Positions 8,678-16,260 of a stretch of DNA of 38,173 nt are shown here, in pieces. Numbering within the stretch: position 1 is the first letter of the stretch; each line of letters begins with the position of its first letter. The notes beneath the pieces are model-generated. The model saw only the letters and a list, made by a program, of their open reading frames with translations. It was not told the DNA's origin and ran no database searches. Source of the DNA: Mogibacterium sp. (GTDB lineage Bacteria; Bacillota; Clostridia; Peptostreptococcales; Anaerovoracaceae); contig JAFRKO010000050.1 of the NCBI GenBank assembly GCA_017431685.1, forward strand, positions 1 through 38,173, written 5' to 3'. Position numbers and translations under genes: made by a program.

Positions 8678-9805
8678 ATGTCAAAGAGTATTCGTAACCC
8701 GGTAGAACATCCAAACGAGCATGCGACGTTTGCAGCTTCCCAGCCGCAGCCAAAGGCTAACCCAGGAGATGCCCCGCGTGAGGCTTCGACATCCGGCAAG
8801 CTGGAATACGATCCTCAGTACATTCTGCAGGTCAGAGACCTCAAGAAGCATTTCCCGATCAAGGATGGAATGCTTTCCAGAGTCACAGGATATGTAAAGG
8901 CTGTTGACGGCGTAACCTTCAACCTGAAACGCGGAACAACCATGGGTCTTGTAGGAGAGTCAGGCTGCGGCAAGACGACAACCGGACGTACCATACTGAG
9001 ACTTTCAGGTGACAAAACAGCGGGCGATGTGCTCTTTAACGGCAAAGAGGTGTATGACTTTACAAAGAAAGAAATGCACGATGCCCGTACCAAGATGCAG
9101 ATCATCTTCCAGGACCCGTTCTCATCGTTGTCGCCTCGTATGCCGGTAGGTGAGATCATAGGCGAGGCAGTAAGAGAGCACAAGCTGGTACCAAAAGCTG
9201 AATTCAACGACTATATTGACGACATCATGGACAAATGCGGACTGCAGCCGTTCCATAAGGACCGGTATCCGCATGAGTTCTCAGGCGGCCAGAGACAGCG
9301 TATCTGCATAGCAAGAGCGCTCGCTCTAAATCCTGAGTTTGTAGTCTGTGACGAGCCGGTATCGGCACTCGACGTATCGATCCAGGCGCAGATCATCAAT
9401 CTGCTTGAGGAGCTTCAGGAACAGTTCGGACTTACGTATCTGTTTATCTCTCACGACCTTTCTGTTGTAGAGCATATCTCGGATACAGTAGGTGTCATGT
9501 ACCTGGGTAACCTCGTTGAATACGGTGAGACTGATGACATCTTCAGGAATCCGCTGCATCCGTATACGAAGGCTCTCTTCTCGGCTATCCCTGTACCTGA
9601 CCCAACAGTCAAGATGAAGAGGATAGTGCTCGAGGGATCGATCCCTTCACCGGCAAATCCGCCTGAGGGATGCAAGTTCCATACGAGATGCGCACAGTGC
9701 ATGGAGAAATGCAGGCACGAAGTTCCTGCTCAGAAAGAAATCGAACCGGGCCACTATGTTGTCTGCCATCTGTTCGATGATGTTCCTGAGGCAGGGAGCA
9801 GATAA
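8678..9805 (+). CDS. oppF: Oligopeptide ABC transporter ATP-binding protein, OppF type
   Basis: This is the partner ATPase of OppD. Walker A GESGCGKT is at 93-100, the Q-loop FQDP near 144, the signature FSGGQRQR at 201-208, Walker B FVVCDEP at 221-227 and the switch His in ISHD near 259. The C-terminal domain again has a Cys-rich end (CRFHTRC-like region, four Cys). About 40 disordered residues rich in Pro, Ala and Ser precede the core. The ATG lies three bases after the oppD stop and has GGAAAGGAGGG upstream. It is the last gene of the operon, followed by a terminator at 9820-9868. Confidence 0.95.
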   Translation: MSKSIRNPVEHPNEHATFAASQPQPKANPGDAPREASTSGKLEYDPQYILQVRDLKKHFPIKDGMLSRVTGYVKAVDGVTFNLKRGTTMGLVGESGCGKTTTGRTILRLSGDKTAGDVLFNGKEVYDFTKKEMHDARTKMQIIFQDPFSSLSPRMPVGEIIGEAVREHKLVPKAEFNDYIDDIMDKCGLQPFHKDRYPHEFSGGQRQRICIARALALNPEFVVCDEPVSALDVSIQAQIINLLEELQEQFGLTYLFISHDLSVVEHISDTVGVMYLGNLVEYGETDDIFRNPLHPYTKALFSAIPVPDPTVKMKRIVLEGSIPSPANPPEGCKFHTRCAQCMEKCRHEVPAQKEIEPGHYVVCHLFDDVPEAGSR

Positions 9806-9819
9806 AACTGAACTGATGA

Positions 9820-9868
9820 AAGGGACGGCCTTTTGCCGCACGGCTTAATGACCGTCCCTTAAGTTTTT
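9820..9868 (+). terminator. Intrinsic terminator of the opp operon
   Basis: AAGGGACGG (9820-9828) pairs with CCGTCCCTT (9852-9860). A smaller GCCG/CGGC hairpin sits in the loop, and TTTTT follows at 9864-9868. Confidence 0.75.
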
Positions 9869-9881
9869 ACAGGACATAAAT

Positions 9882-10175
9882 ATGGAAGATAATGAATTGT
9901 ACGAAAAAGATGACGAACGCGTGATAGCAGACATGAGCGGTGTTGAGAGACAGCCGGTGCTTTTTCCGAGCGCCGGGTCAATAAGAAGGGTAAAAGAAAA
10001 CAGAGCGGATTTTGCAGAGCCCCATGTAAACAGTCACTCTTCAGGTCCTGAATATTTAGATAAAGAAGGACGCCGCGCTATGATAGGCGGCGCCCTGAGT
10101 GCGATGCTTCTTGTTGGAGGATTGCTGGCTGCAGGGTTTGCGGCAGTTATCCTAATACTCGGACATCTGCATTAG
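9882..10175 (+). CDS. Small tail-anchored protein, unknown function
   Basis: I do not recognise a family. The 97-residue product is acidic and polar for about 65 residues and ends in one hydrophobic helix (about 70-94, Ala/Leu/Gly rich) with almost nothing after it. This suggests a C-terminally anchored membrane protein. Only a weak AGGA stands upstream of the ATG. Its stop codon overlaps, in opposite orientation, the stop codon of the convergent muramidase gene, so the two genes abut with no spacer. Confidence 0.6.
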   Translation: MEDNELYEKDDERVIADMSGVERQPVLFPSAGSIRRVKENRADFAEPHVNSHSSGPEYLDKEGRRAMIGGALSAMLLVGGLLAAGFAAVILILGHLH

Positions 10176-11434
10176 TTTCTGTTGTACAGAATATCCATAT
10201 CAACATCTCCGTCAATGCCGGAGATCCTTCCGGTGCAGCTTGCCTGCCACAGTATATACGGACCTTTGTAGTCCGTCTTTTCTGTGTAGTGGGCCAGCCA
10301 TACAGGCCTTATATCTGTTTTTTCCCACACTTGTTCAAGATAGTTTTTACTGCTGTAAAGCATACATCCGTATCCCTTTTTGGCAAGCTCATCAGCAAAG
10401 GCGTCATAGAGTCTGTTCAGCTGATAAAAGCTCATATCATAATCCTGGTAATTGCCAAAATCTTCCCAGTCGAACGCTATAGGCAGATCAGGAGTGTATC
10501 CATCCAGAGTCTTGATTATCCAGTCTGCTGAGCTGCGGACCAGCTCTTCAGAGTTGTCTGTGCTATATAGATAGATGCCTGTCTTAAGACCTGCAGCTCT
10601 CGCACCTTCAAGGTTGCGATGGAAGGTCTTGTCTATATTGATATCACCGTCTGAGGTATATCCTATTCTCATTATAACGAACTCGCAGCCGGCTTTTTTC
10701 ACTGCTTTGAAGTTGATCTCATCCTGCCATGCAGACACATCGATGCCGAATGATCTGCCTTTTCCTTTGTTAGCTGATACGAAATCAGCGAATTTCGTCC
10801 GTTCTGTGGTATCTTCATATGAAGGCAGCTCATCCGTGACCTCAACACTGAGATCCCACTCTGTTGCGTTGCCGGACGAGTCGGTAACCTTTACATGAAG
10901 AGGATATTTTCCGCTTTTGTTCATGTCGACCTTACCATCGACAGATAAAAGGGGAGTAGGGTCGGCGTTATCACCATAAGCGATAACATTATTTATATCG
11001 AATTCTGTACCGCGCTCAAGCACTGCATCATCCCAGCTCCATATCTTAAGAGGCGGTATACTGTCTTTGACAGTGTACGGCAGCGTAAACTCTTTTTCAG
11101 GATTAAGTATGCCTCCGAATAACGACTTTGTGACTGTATATGAAAGCTCTTTACTGCCTACTGTTTCCGCATCAAGGCAGTCGGATTCGGATACGGTCTC
11201 ACCGTCTGATTCCTTCACAAAGCTCATAGCAGGATAGCTACCGCCGAATTCCACGACCGGTGCTTCCTCAGTGAATGTGACTGAGAGCGAGTCATAGGCA
11301 GATTTATATATATAAGCTGCGGTGCCGGCTACAGCTGCAGTGAGCAGGAGTATCAGAATCAGCAGAACTTTCAGTGCTCCGCGTTTTTTCTTCTTTTCTT
11401 TTACAGGTTCATCTTTATATCTGTCGCTTCTCAT
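10172..11434 (-). CDS. Membrane-anchored GH25 family muramidase
   Basis: This probable lysozyme-type enzyme cleaves peptidoglycan between MurNAc and GlcNAc. After a Lys/Arg-rich N-terminus, one transmembrane helix (about 22-43) anchors it, leaving the rest outside. Residues about 50-205 are beta-rich with an Ig-like unit (DSIPP, KVTDSSGNATEW). Residues about 228-420 are the GH25 barrel: FGIDVSAWQ carries the first catalytic-site Asp and AFDWED carries the Asp and Glu expected of the family. The first ATG (11440) touches the GGAGGA ribosome site with no spacer, so I place the start at the second ATG, 11434, six bases further. It is a candidate for cell-wall remodelling; a phage origin is not suggested by the neighbours. 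Confidence 0.88.
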   Translation of the reverse strand: MRSDRYKDEPVKEKKKKRGALKVLLILILLLTAAVAGTAAYIYKSAYDSLSVTFTEEAPVVEFGGSYPAMSFVKESDGETVSESDCLDAETVGSKELSYTVTKSLFGGILNPEKEFTLPYTVKDSIPPLKIWSWDDAVLERGTEFDINNVIAYGDNADPTPLLSVDGKVDMNKSGKYPLHVKVTDSSGNATEWDLSVEVTDELPSYEDTTERTKFADFVSANKGKGRSFGIDVSAWQDEINFKAVKKAGCEFVIMRIGYTSDGDINIDKTFHRNLEGARAAGLKTGIYLYSTDNSEELVRSSADWIIKTLDGYTPDLPIAFDWEDFGNYQDYDMSFYQLNRLYDAFADELAKKGYGCMLYSSKNYLEQVWEKTDIRPVWLAHYTEKTDYKGPYILWQASCTGRISGIDGDVDMDILYNRN

Positions 11435-11516
11435 ATACATTCCTCCGGATCCATGTGGATCTGTTTGTTTTATCTTACTATCGTAAAATGGTACAGCAGT
11501 AAAGTCAAATATTATA

Positions 11517-11531
11517 TGCTACAATAGCTGT
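11517..11531 (+). promoter_or_regulatory. Extended -10 promoter placing +1 at the ylmH start codon
   Basis: TGCTACAAT (11517-11525) is an extended -10 element. The expected start point, about seven bases after the hexamer, is 11532, which is the A of the ylmH ATG. No ribosome binding site lies between them. Confidence 0.5.
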
Positions 11532-12293
11532 ATGACTAAAGACGAACTGATAACAGCTAGAATAGAAGACAAGATATCACAGTGCCGTGACGGATATTAT
11601 GTGACATCCACAGGTTTTCTGGATACTCATGAGCAGTCTTTGGCTATTGCAGCATCAAGACATGCGGCAGGAGTCAGGACTTTGATGTATGGCGGGTATG
11701 ATGAGGCGGAGCGCAGAATGCTGGTCTGTATTCCGAGAGAACTGCCGCTGAGCGATGAAGAGGCCGTAGACGGACTGATAAGAGTATTGAGAATAAAACT
11801 TCCTGTGATATCACGTGAACTCAGTCACCGTGACTATCTTGGATCACTGCTCGGGCTTGGGATCGAGAGGAGACTGACAGGAGATATACTCGTAAGGTCC
11901 GGAGGCGCTGATGTTTTCATAGTTCCGGGTATCGAAGAATTCCTTCTGAAGGAATTGCATCGTATAGGATCAGTTGAAGTAAAAACTGAAACTGTCGCTG
12001 CTGAAGAAGTGATTATTCCTGAGGCACGCACTGAATACATTAAAGAAAGTGTGAGCTCATTAAGGCTTGACAGCATAGTATCTTCGGCATTCAGGCTCTC
12101 AAGAGGTAAAGCTGCAGAAGCAATAAAAAAGGGACTCGTTTCCGTTGATCACGCGGAATGCATTAAGCCGGATGCTGCTGTACATGATGGCTCGTCGATA
12201 GTGCTCAAAGGAAAGGGCAAAGCGGTACTCGAAGAGACAGGCGGCGAATCCAGAAAAGGCCGTATACGAATAGTAATAAAACGTTATATATAA
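11532..12293 (+). CDS. ylmH: YlmH-like S4-domain RNA-binding protein
   Basis: The 253-residue product matches YlmH, a ribosome-associated S4 protein linked to translation quality control and cell division in Bacillota. The N-terminal two thirds carry the family pattern (FLDTHEQ near residue 29, a Tyr/Gly-rich GGYDEAERR stretch, HRDYLGSLLGLGIER around 97-111). The C-terminal S4 domain begins near LRLDSIVSSAFRLSRGKA and ends in a basic strand. In many Bacillota ylmH sits in the division cluster, but here it stands alone between two minus-strand genes. No Shine-Dalgarno sequence precedes the ATG and the promoter appears to start transcription at the ATG itself, so the message may be leaderless. 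Confidence 0.88.
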   Translation: MTKDELITARIEDKISQCRDGYYVTSTGFLDTHEQSLAIAASRHAAGVRTLMYGGYDEAERRMLVCIPRELPLSDEEAVDGLIRVLRIKLPVISRELSHRDYLGSLLGLGIERRLTGDILVRSGGADVFIVPGIEEFLLKELHRIGSVEVKTETVAAEEVIIPEARTEYIKESVSSLRLDSIVSSAFRLSRGKAAEAIKKGLVSVDHAECIKPDAAVHDGSSIVLKGKGKAVLEETGGESRKGRIRIVIKRYI

Positions 12294-12311
12294 TATTTGA
12301 GACCAAAAGAA

Positions 12312-12337
12312 ATCCCGCCGGTAAGTACCGGCGGGAT
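12312..12337. terminator. Bidirectional terminator between ylmH and the DUF3048 gene
   Basis: ATCCCGCCGGTA and TACCGGCGGGAT form a 12-bp inverted repeat. On the minus strand it is followed by TTTCTTTT, a good U-tract for the convergent lipoprotein gene; on the plus strand the tail is GTTTC. Confidence 0.8.
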
Positions 12338-12374
12338 GTTTCATTATGCTTTGATTTGAGGCGGGAAGAGATCA

Positions 12375-13619
12375 TCAGTTGGAACTGACAGAACCGCCAT
12401 TGTTCTGCGAGATCCAGCCGACCCAGGTCTTTCCTCTGTTGAGATTCTGAAGTACATATGAATTTGCCAGAGCCTCTTCTTCTGTCTGCTCTTCATCGCT
12501 TTCCGGAGTGACGATCGTGTACTTGTTGTAAACCGGCCACTCAGGGTTTTCTTCTTCGCTGGCTTTTACAGCTTCCTTAGCAGCTTCGAATGCTTCATCA
12601 TTAGAGGCTTTAGCAGTTGCTGCATCGATCGATGGATCTATGATCTCAAGCTTGTTGTCGACTCTCTGCCATTCAATGTCCTTTACAGTACCTTTGCTGA
12701 AAAGCTTACCTGTGTGACCCCTGAATTTGTAGTTGCAGTAGGTGACGCTTCCGCCTCCGCCACCCTGATAGTTCTCTTTTGTGATGTATTCTGTGTCATC
12801 AAAGAGTACAAGCAGGTTCTCTCTTGCGAAGTCATTCTGGAAATCACTGGTGTGATACATTCCGTCTTCTTCGTTGTATGTCCAGTAAGTTCCTTCGAAT
12901 GCTCTGCTGGAGTAAGTGACACCGACCTGTGTAGCTGCTGTCTCACTGACCGGTTCTGTGACATTGTTGAAGCAAAGCTTGGTGTAATCTTTAGGAGCAG
13001 ATCTGAAACCTAAGTTCTTGATAGTTGCAGGCAGCTTTTCGGTATATATGATACCTGTATGCTCGACATTTACATTCCTTGTGTTGTCTCTGCCGTACAG
13101 CCCCTCGGTGTCATCAAGTGTCATCTGGTTGATATGATCTACCTTGTCATGCTTGAAAACTGAGCTTGCGCCTACATAGCTTCCTTTTGTATGACTCTGT
13201 CCCCAATGTACAAAGATCGAATCGAAGAGCTCGGAGAACTTGATGAAAGGAGGACGCGCGCTTCTTGTAGGTCCGATGATCTCAGGAGTCTTCTCATAAT
13301 CTGCATAGAACCAGAGCATTCTGGTGATACCGCCTTCAACTTCAGCCTGAAGCACAAGATCAGGGGAGTAATTTTCATCATCCATTCCCCACTGAGGTCT
13401 GGCATCAGGAGAGTTCTCGACTACAAATGCAGCAATACGTCTTTCACCTGCAGCTTCATCATAGCCTTCCTCTGCGGTCGCACCTGTCAGAGCATTGTGA
13501 GGCGGAGCTTCCGGTTCTTCCGGTTCATTAGGCTCACTGCAGGCTGATAAGAGAGCAGTGCCGACCATTGTGATGCATAAAAGCATCACTAATAATAACT
13601 TTCTTTTTTCTTTTTTCAT
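12375..13619 (-). CDS. yerB: DUF3048 domain lipoprotein (YerB-like)
   Basis: This is a secreted lipoprotein of the YerB/DUF3048 family, whose biochemical role is not settled. The signal peptide ends in the lipobox LSAC (Cys near residue 27), followed by a Pro/Glu-rich linker. The family core is clear: NALTG, then AFVVENSPDARPQWGM, then the ITRMLWFYAD and IGPTRSARPPF segments, with the C-terminal part (CYNKYTI-like, WVGW) completing a 414-residue protein of normal length. The start has AGGAGGT six bases upstream. It is a single-gene unit between the terminator at 12312 and its own promoter region. Confidence 0.88.
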   Translation of the reverse strand: MKKEKRKLLLVMLLCITMVGTALLSACSEPNEPEEPEAPPHNALTGATAEEGYDEAAGERRIAAFVVENSPDARPQWGMDDENYSPDLVLQAEVEGGITRMLWFYADYEKTPEIIGPTRSARPPFIKFSELFDSIFVHWGQSHTKGSYVGASSVFKHDKVDHINQMTLDDTEGLYGRDNTRNVNVEHTGIIYTEKLPATIKNLGFRSAPKDYTKLCFNNVTEPVSETAATQVGVTYSSRAFEGTYWTYNEEDGMYHTSDFQNDFARENLLVLFDDTEYITKENYQGGGGGSVTYCNYKFRGHTGKLFSKGTVKDIEWQRVDNKLEIIDPSIDAATAKASNDEAFEAAKEAVKASEEENPEWPVYNKYTIVTPESDEEQTEEEALANSYVLQNLNRGKTWVGWISQNNGGSVSSN

Positions 13620-13698
13620 AGATTACCTCCTGACGCTATGTCAGTATATATTCGTACATAATTATCTTACATTATGCATAAATTATTAGTCATGCATC

Positions 13699-13728
13699 TT
13701 AACACAATTTCATAGAATGTGTTATAGT
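13699..13728 (+). promoter_or_regulatory. Promoter of the pyridoxal kinase gene
   Basis: TTAACA (13699-13704) and TATAGT (13723-13728) are 18 bp apart, with TG-T immediately before the -10 (extended -10). Confidence 0.55.
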
Positions 13729-13778
13729 ATGATGCGGTATATAAAGGGACAAAAATCTTATTTCAGGGGGATAAATCA

Positions 13779-14609
13779 ATGAAAAGAATTCTTACAGTAC
13801 AGGATATTTCCTGCCTCGGAAAGTGCTCCATTACTATTGCGCTTCCGGTCATCTCCGCGCTCGGCGTTGAGTGTGTCATACTGCCTACAGCAGTACTTTC
13901 AAACCACACGCTGTTCAAGAGCTTCACGGTGAAAGATCTTACAGATCAGATTGCGCCTATATGTGAGAAATGGCAGGGTGAAGGCGTTGAATTTGATGCG
14001 ATATACACAGGTTATCTTGGCACGATCGAGCAGATCGATATGATGAAAGATCTGTTCAAAACGTTCGGCTGTGGTGAAGACAAGCTCATATTTGTTGATC
14101 CTGTTATGGCTGACAATGGCAAGCTTTACCCGGCATTTGATATGACATATGCACGTAAGAACACCGAACTTTGCTCGTGCGCAGATATGATCGTTCCCAA
14201 CATCACAGAAGCCTGCATCATGACTGATACAGAGTATCGTGAAGAGTATGATGAGGCTTATATAAAGGACCTTCTTTCCAAGGTCGTTAATCTCGGTGCA
14301 CGTATAAGCGTTCTTACAGGTGTTTCGCTCAGTGAAGGCAATACAGGCATCATGGGATACGATAAGAAGAATGACGACTTTTACGTTTATCAGAATGACA
14401 AAGTAGGCGCGATGTTCCACGGTACGGGTGATCTCTTCTCAAGTACGGTTATCGGAGAGATCATGCATGGCAAAAACTGGAAAGACGCCATGAGGATCGC
14501 CGCTGATTATACTGCTCATACTATTAAGGTAACTATGAATGACCCGAAGAAACCTTGGTATGGAGTAAACTTCGAAGAGACGATTCCTGCACTGATAACA
14601 ATGGAATAA
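13779..14609 (+). CDS. pdxY: Pyridoxal/pyridoxamine kinase (PdxK/PdxY-like)
   Basis: This is a cytoplasmic ribokinase-superfamily enzyme that phosphorylates vitamin B6 vitamers as part of PLP salvage. The N-terminus (ILTVQDISCLGKCS) and the early LPTAVLSNHT segment are typical of pyridoxal kinases. The VDPVMADNGKLY stretch lies in the phosphate/metal region, and the anionic-hole GTGD motif near residues 212-215 (FHGTGDLFSS) contains the catalytic Asp. The length of 276 is normal. Substrate choice among pyridoxal, pyridoxamine and HMP cannot be told from sequence alone. The ribosome site AGGGGG precedes the ATG and a terminator follows, so it is monocistronic. Confidence 0.87.
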   Translation: MKRILTVQDISCLGKCSITIALPVISALGVECVILPTAVLSNHTLFKSFTVKDLTDQIAPICEKWQGEGVEFDAIYTGYLGTIEQIDMMKDLFKTFGCGEDKLIFVDPVMADNGKLYPAFDMTYARKNTELCSCADMIVPNITEACIMTDTEYREEYDEAYIKDLLSKVVNLGARISVLTGVSLSEGNTGIMGYDKKNDDFYVYQNDKVGAMFHGTGDLFSSTVIGEIMHGKNWKDAMRIAADYTAHTIKVTMNDPKKPWYGVNFEETIPALITME

Positions 14610-14636
14610 TCATTAAAGAGCATTGAAGAAAACTGC

Positions 14637-14703
14637 ACCGCAGCCGTTCTGCATGACTCTGTAAACCTGAGTCATCAGAGAGCTGCGGTTTTTCAATTTA
14701 TCT
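14637..14703 (+). terminator. Terminator after the pyridoxal kinase gene
   Basis: ACCGCAGC (14637-14644) pairs with GCTGCGGT (14692-14699). An inner ATGACTC/GAGTCAT stem (14653-14659 with 14669-14675) makes a branched structure, and TTTTT follows. Confidence 0.75.
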
Positions 14704-14704
14704 G

Positions 14705-14733
14705 TTGAAGATTTGAAATGTACATACTATAAT
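14705..14733 (+). promoter_or_regulatory. tRNA promoter
   Basis: TTGAAG (14705-14710) and TATAAT (14728-14733) are exactly 17 bp apart. The predicted start is a few bases before the tRNA. Confidence 0.75.
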
Positions 14734-14744
14734 AAATCTGTTGT

Positions 14745-14820
14745 GGGGCGTTAGCTCAGCTGGGAGAGCGCAAGGTTCGCAATCTTGAGGCCAGGGGTTC
14801 GATCCCCCTACGCTCCACCA
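14745..14820 (+). tRNA. tRNA-Ala(CGC)
   Basis: This is a full 76-nt cloverleaf with encoded CCA. The acceptor is GGGGCGT paired with ACGCTCC and includes the G3-U70 wobble that identifies tRNA-Ala. The anticodon loop TTCGCAA gives CGC, decoding GCG, and the T-arm AGGGG-TTCGATC-CCCCT is regular. Its 3' end is the attachment site of element A: the last 23 bases recur at 25004-25026. A hairpin terminator follows at 14823-14848. Confidence 0.95.
14798..14820 (+). other. attL core (tRNA-Ala 3' end)
   Basis: The 23-bp sequence starting TTCGATCCCCC and ending CTCCACCA is exactly repeated at 25004-25026. It comprises the T-loop to CCA end of the tRNA, a classic tyrosine-integrase target. The integrase gene reads towards it from the element side. 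Confidence 0.88.
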
Positions 14821-14822
14821 CT

Positions 14823-14855
14823 AGACCCGTTGAAAAATCAACGGGTCTATTCTTT
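14823..14855 (+). terminator. Terminator downstream of tRNA-Ala
   Basis: AGACCCGTTGA and TCAACGGGTCT form an 11-bp stem with an AAAA loop, followed by ATTCTTTTA. It lies within the element, which supplies the tRNA with a new terminator. Confidence 0.7.
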
Positions 14856-14860
14856 TAGCG

Positions 14861-14891
14861 GTGGTTAGATGTGATTAGATAGTGATTAGAT
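14861..14891. repeat. Left arm-type repeats of element A
   Basis: GTGGTTAGAT (14861-14870), GTGATTAGAT (14871-14880) and GTGATTAGAT (14882-14891) occur in tandem between att and the integrase gene. The same motif recurs at 24923-24944 next to attR, as expected for integrase arm-binding sites. Confidence 0.75.
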
Positions 14892-14907
14892 GGGTCAGAA
14901 TCGTACG

Positions 14908-16260
14908 CTATGCCAGTGATTGTGCAATTTTTTCATAGCGTTCCTCATCTGTTGTGAGATCATAGCAATAACACTGCTGGGTAGTGCGCAGATCCTTGTG
15001 ACCGAATTCCTTCTGTATGATGAGATCATCAACACCATTTACATGCAATACTGATGCGACAGTCTTGCGTGTTTTATGAAGGCTTCTTTGCGGTATTCCA
15101 AGTTCCTCGCAATAGTTATTGATCATCTTGCCTAAACCGGAATAAAAGCTTTCAAATCCTTCGTTCACGCAGAAGATGAATCCATCTGTCGGCATGTCCA
15201 GCCGCTCTCTTTCTTCACGGACCTTTTCTATGATATCCAATGCGGCAGGGACGACACTCACGGTTCTCCAACCTTCACCGTCTTTAAGACGTCCTTTCAG
15301 ACAATTCATATCGTGACTATAGGAGTCATGCAGTATGATTTGCTTGCCGTTGATATCATCAAATCTGAGCGCAGTTACTTCTCCGCGTCTCAGACCAACA
15401 TACAACAGGAATGCTATTGCTAAAGGAATAAATATCTGCACTCTGTCTCTTTTTTTTTCATACTGCTTGAATGCATACTGTATCAGAGCATCACGCTCAT
15501 CAGGGAAGAAAACCTCTTGCTCACTTGGTTTTTTCACTTCAGGCTTCAGTACTCTGCTTTTCGGAATCTTGATCCGATCAAAAGGGTTACTGCTGATGAT
15601 TTCAAGTTCCATAGCATATTCCAGCATCTGGCGCATGACCAGAGAGAAATTGTTATACTGATGGGAATTCATTCCCTTAGAGCGAACCTTCTTCAATATC
15701 CATTCCTCTATGTCAGCCTTTGTAAGAGTGCATAAAGGCTTCTTGGTGATTGCCTCTCCCTCATACAAAGATTTCCAGGTGGTTTTATCTCTTTTAATTG
15801 TAGAGTCAGTAACATAAAGGCTTTTATGCTTTTGCCACTCATCAAACAGTTCTTCCAATGTGATACTGAGCCTTTTTCTTTGCTTATCGGCTTCTGAATA
15901 GAAGTCATATAGCATAGATATCAATTCATCATGAGATCCCCTTGAAACGAGCTTTCTCCCGTTAGGCTTTTCGGCATCAGGCAAGTATGTTCTCCAGCGT
16001 CCATCAGCTCCTTTCCAAATACTAAGTGAATGATTTTTTTGTACATAATCAAGCTTCTTTTTGCTCATAAGTTTATGCACGCCATCTTCATCAAGGATAC
16101 CATCGTCAATAATTGATGACAATAATTCCTCGGCTGTAAATGGCGTAGCAAAACTGAGCGTGTCGGTCGTGACAGCCGTGACAGTGTTAGCGGGAGTTGT
16201 CCTCCTTGCTGTCACAGCCGTCACAGCTGTCACAGATTTCAAAGGACAGTATTCTGCCAT
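14908..16260 (-). CDS. int: Tyrosine recombinase / integrase of element A
   Basis: This integrase should insert and excise the element at tRNA-Ala. It has an arm-binding-like N-terminal region, a SAM-like core-binding domain (about 135-225) and the catalytic domain, with LRRGE (first Arg, near 291), HKTRKT (H-x-x-R near 395-398), FGHKDLR (His near 421) and the Tyr nucleophile in QCYCYD near 431-433. It is clearly homologous along its length to the second integrase in this window (32192-33466). The first 30 residues are an odd Val-Thr-Ala repeat caused by a 9-bp DNA repeat shared with the end of the upstream ATPase gene, which it overlaps by about 74 bp. ATG 16266 is very close to AGGA; ATG 16260 is better spaced. 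The start remains uncertain. Confidence 0.92.
   Translation of the reverse strand: MAEYCPLKSVTAVTAVTARRTTPANTVTAVTTDTLSFATPFTAEELLSSIIDDGILDEDGVHKLMSKKKLDYVQKNHSLSIWKGADGRWRTYLPDAEKPNGRKLVSRGSHDELISMLYDFYSEADKQRKRLSITLEELFDEWQKHKSLYVTDSTIKRDKTTWKSLYEGEAITKKPLCTLTKADIEEWILKKVRSKGMNSHQYNNFSLVMRQMLEYAMELEIISSNPFDRIKIPKSRVLKPEVKKPSEQEVFFPDERDALIQYAFKQYEKKRDRVQIFIPLAIAFLLYVGLRRGEVTALRFDDINGKQIILHDSYSHDMNCLKGRLKDGEGWRTVSVVPAALDIIEKVREERERLDMPTDGFIFCVNEGFESFYSGLGKMINNYCEELGIPQRSLHKTRKTVASVLHVNGVDDLIIQKEFGHKDLRTTQQCYCYDLTTDEERYEKIAQSLA
16169..16235. repeat. Inverted cluster of GTGACAGCC/GTCACAGCC repeats
   Basis: GTGACAGCCGTGACAG (16169-16184) faces three GTCACAG-type units (16209-16235) across a 24-bp spacer. 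The cluster spans the gene overlap and gives VTAVTAV in the integrase and CDSCDGC in the ATPase. It could be an iteron-like protein-binding site or an RNA stem that hides the AAGGAGG between the two arms. Confidence 0.6.

Noticed and set aside
10172..11434. GH25 muramidase as a phage endolysin
   Set aside because: It has an N-terminal membrane anchor and an Ig-like stalk, stands among housekeeping genes, and no phage gene is near.
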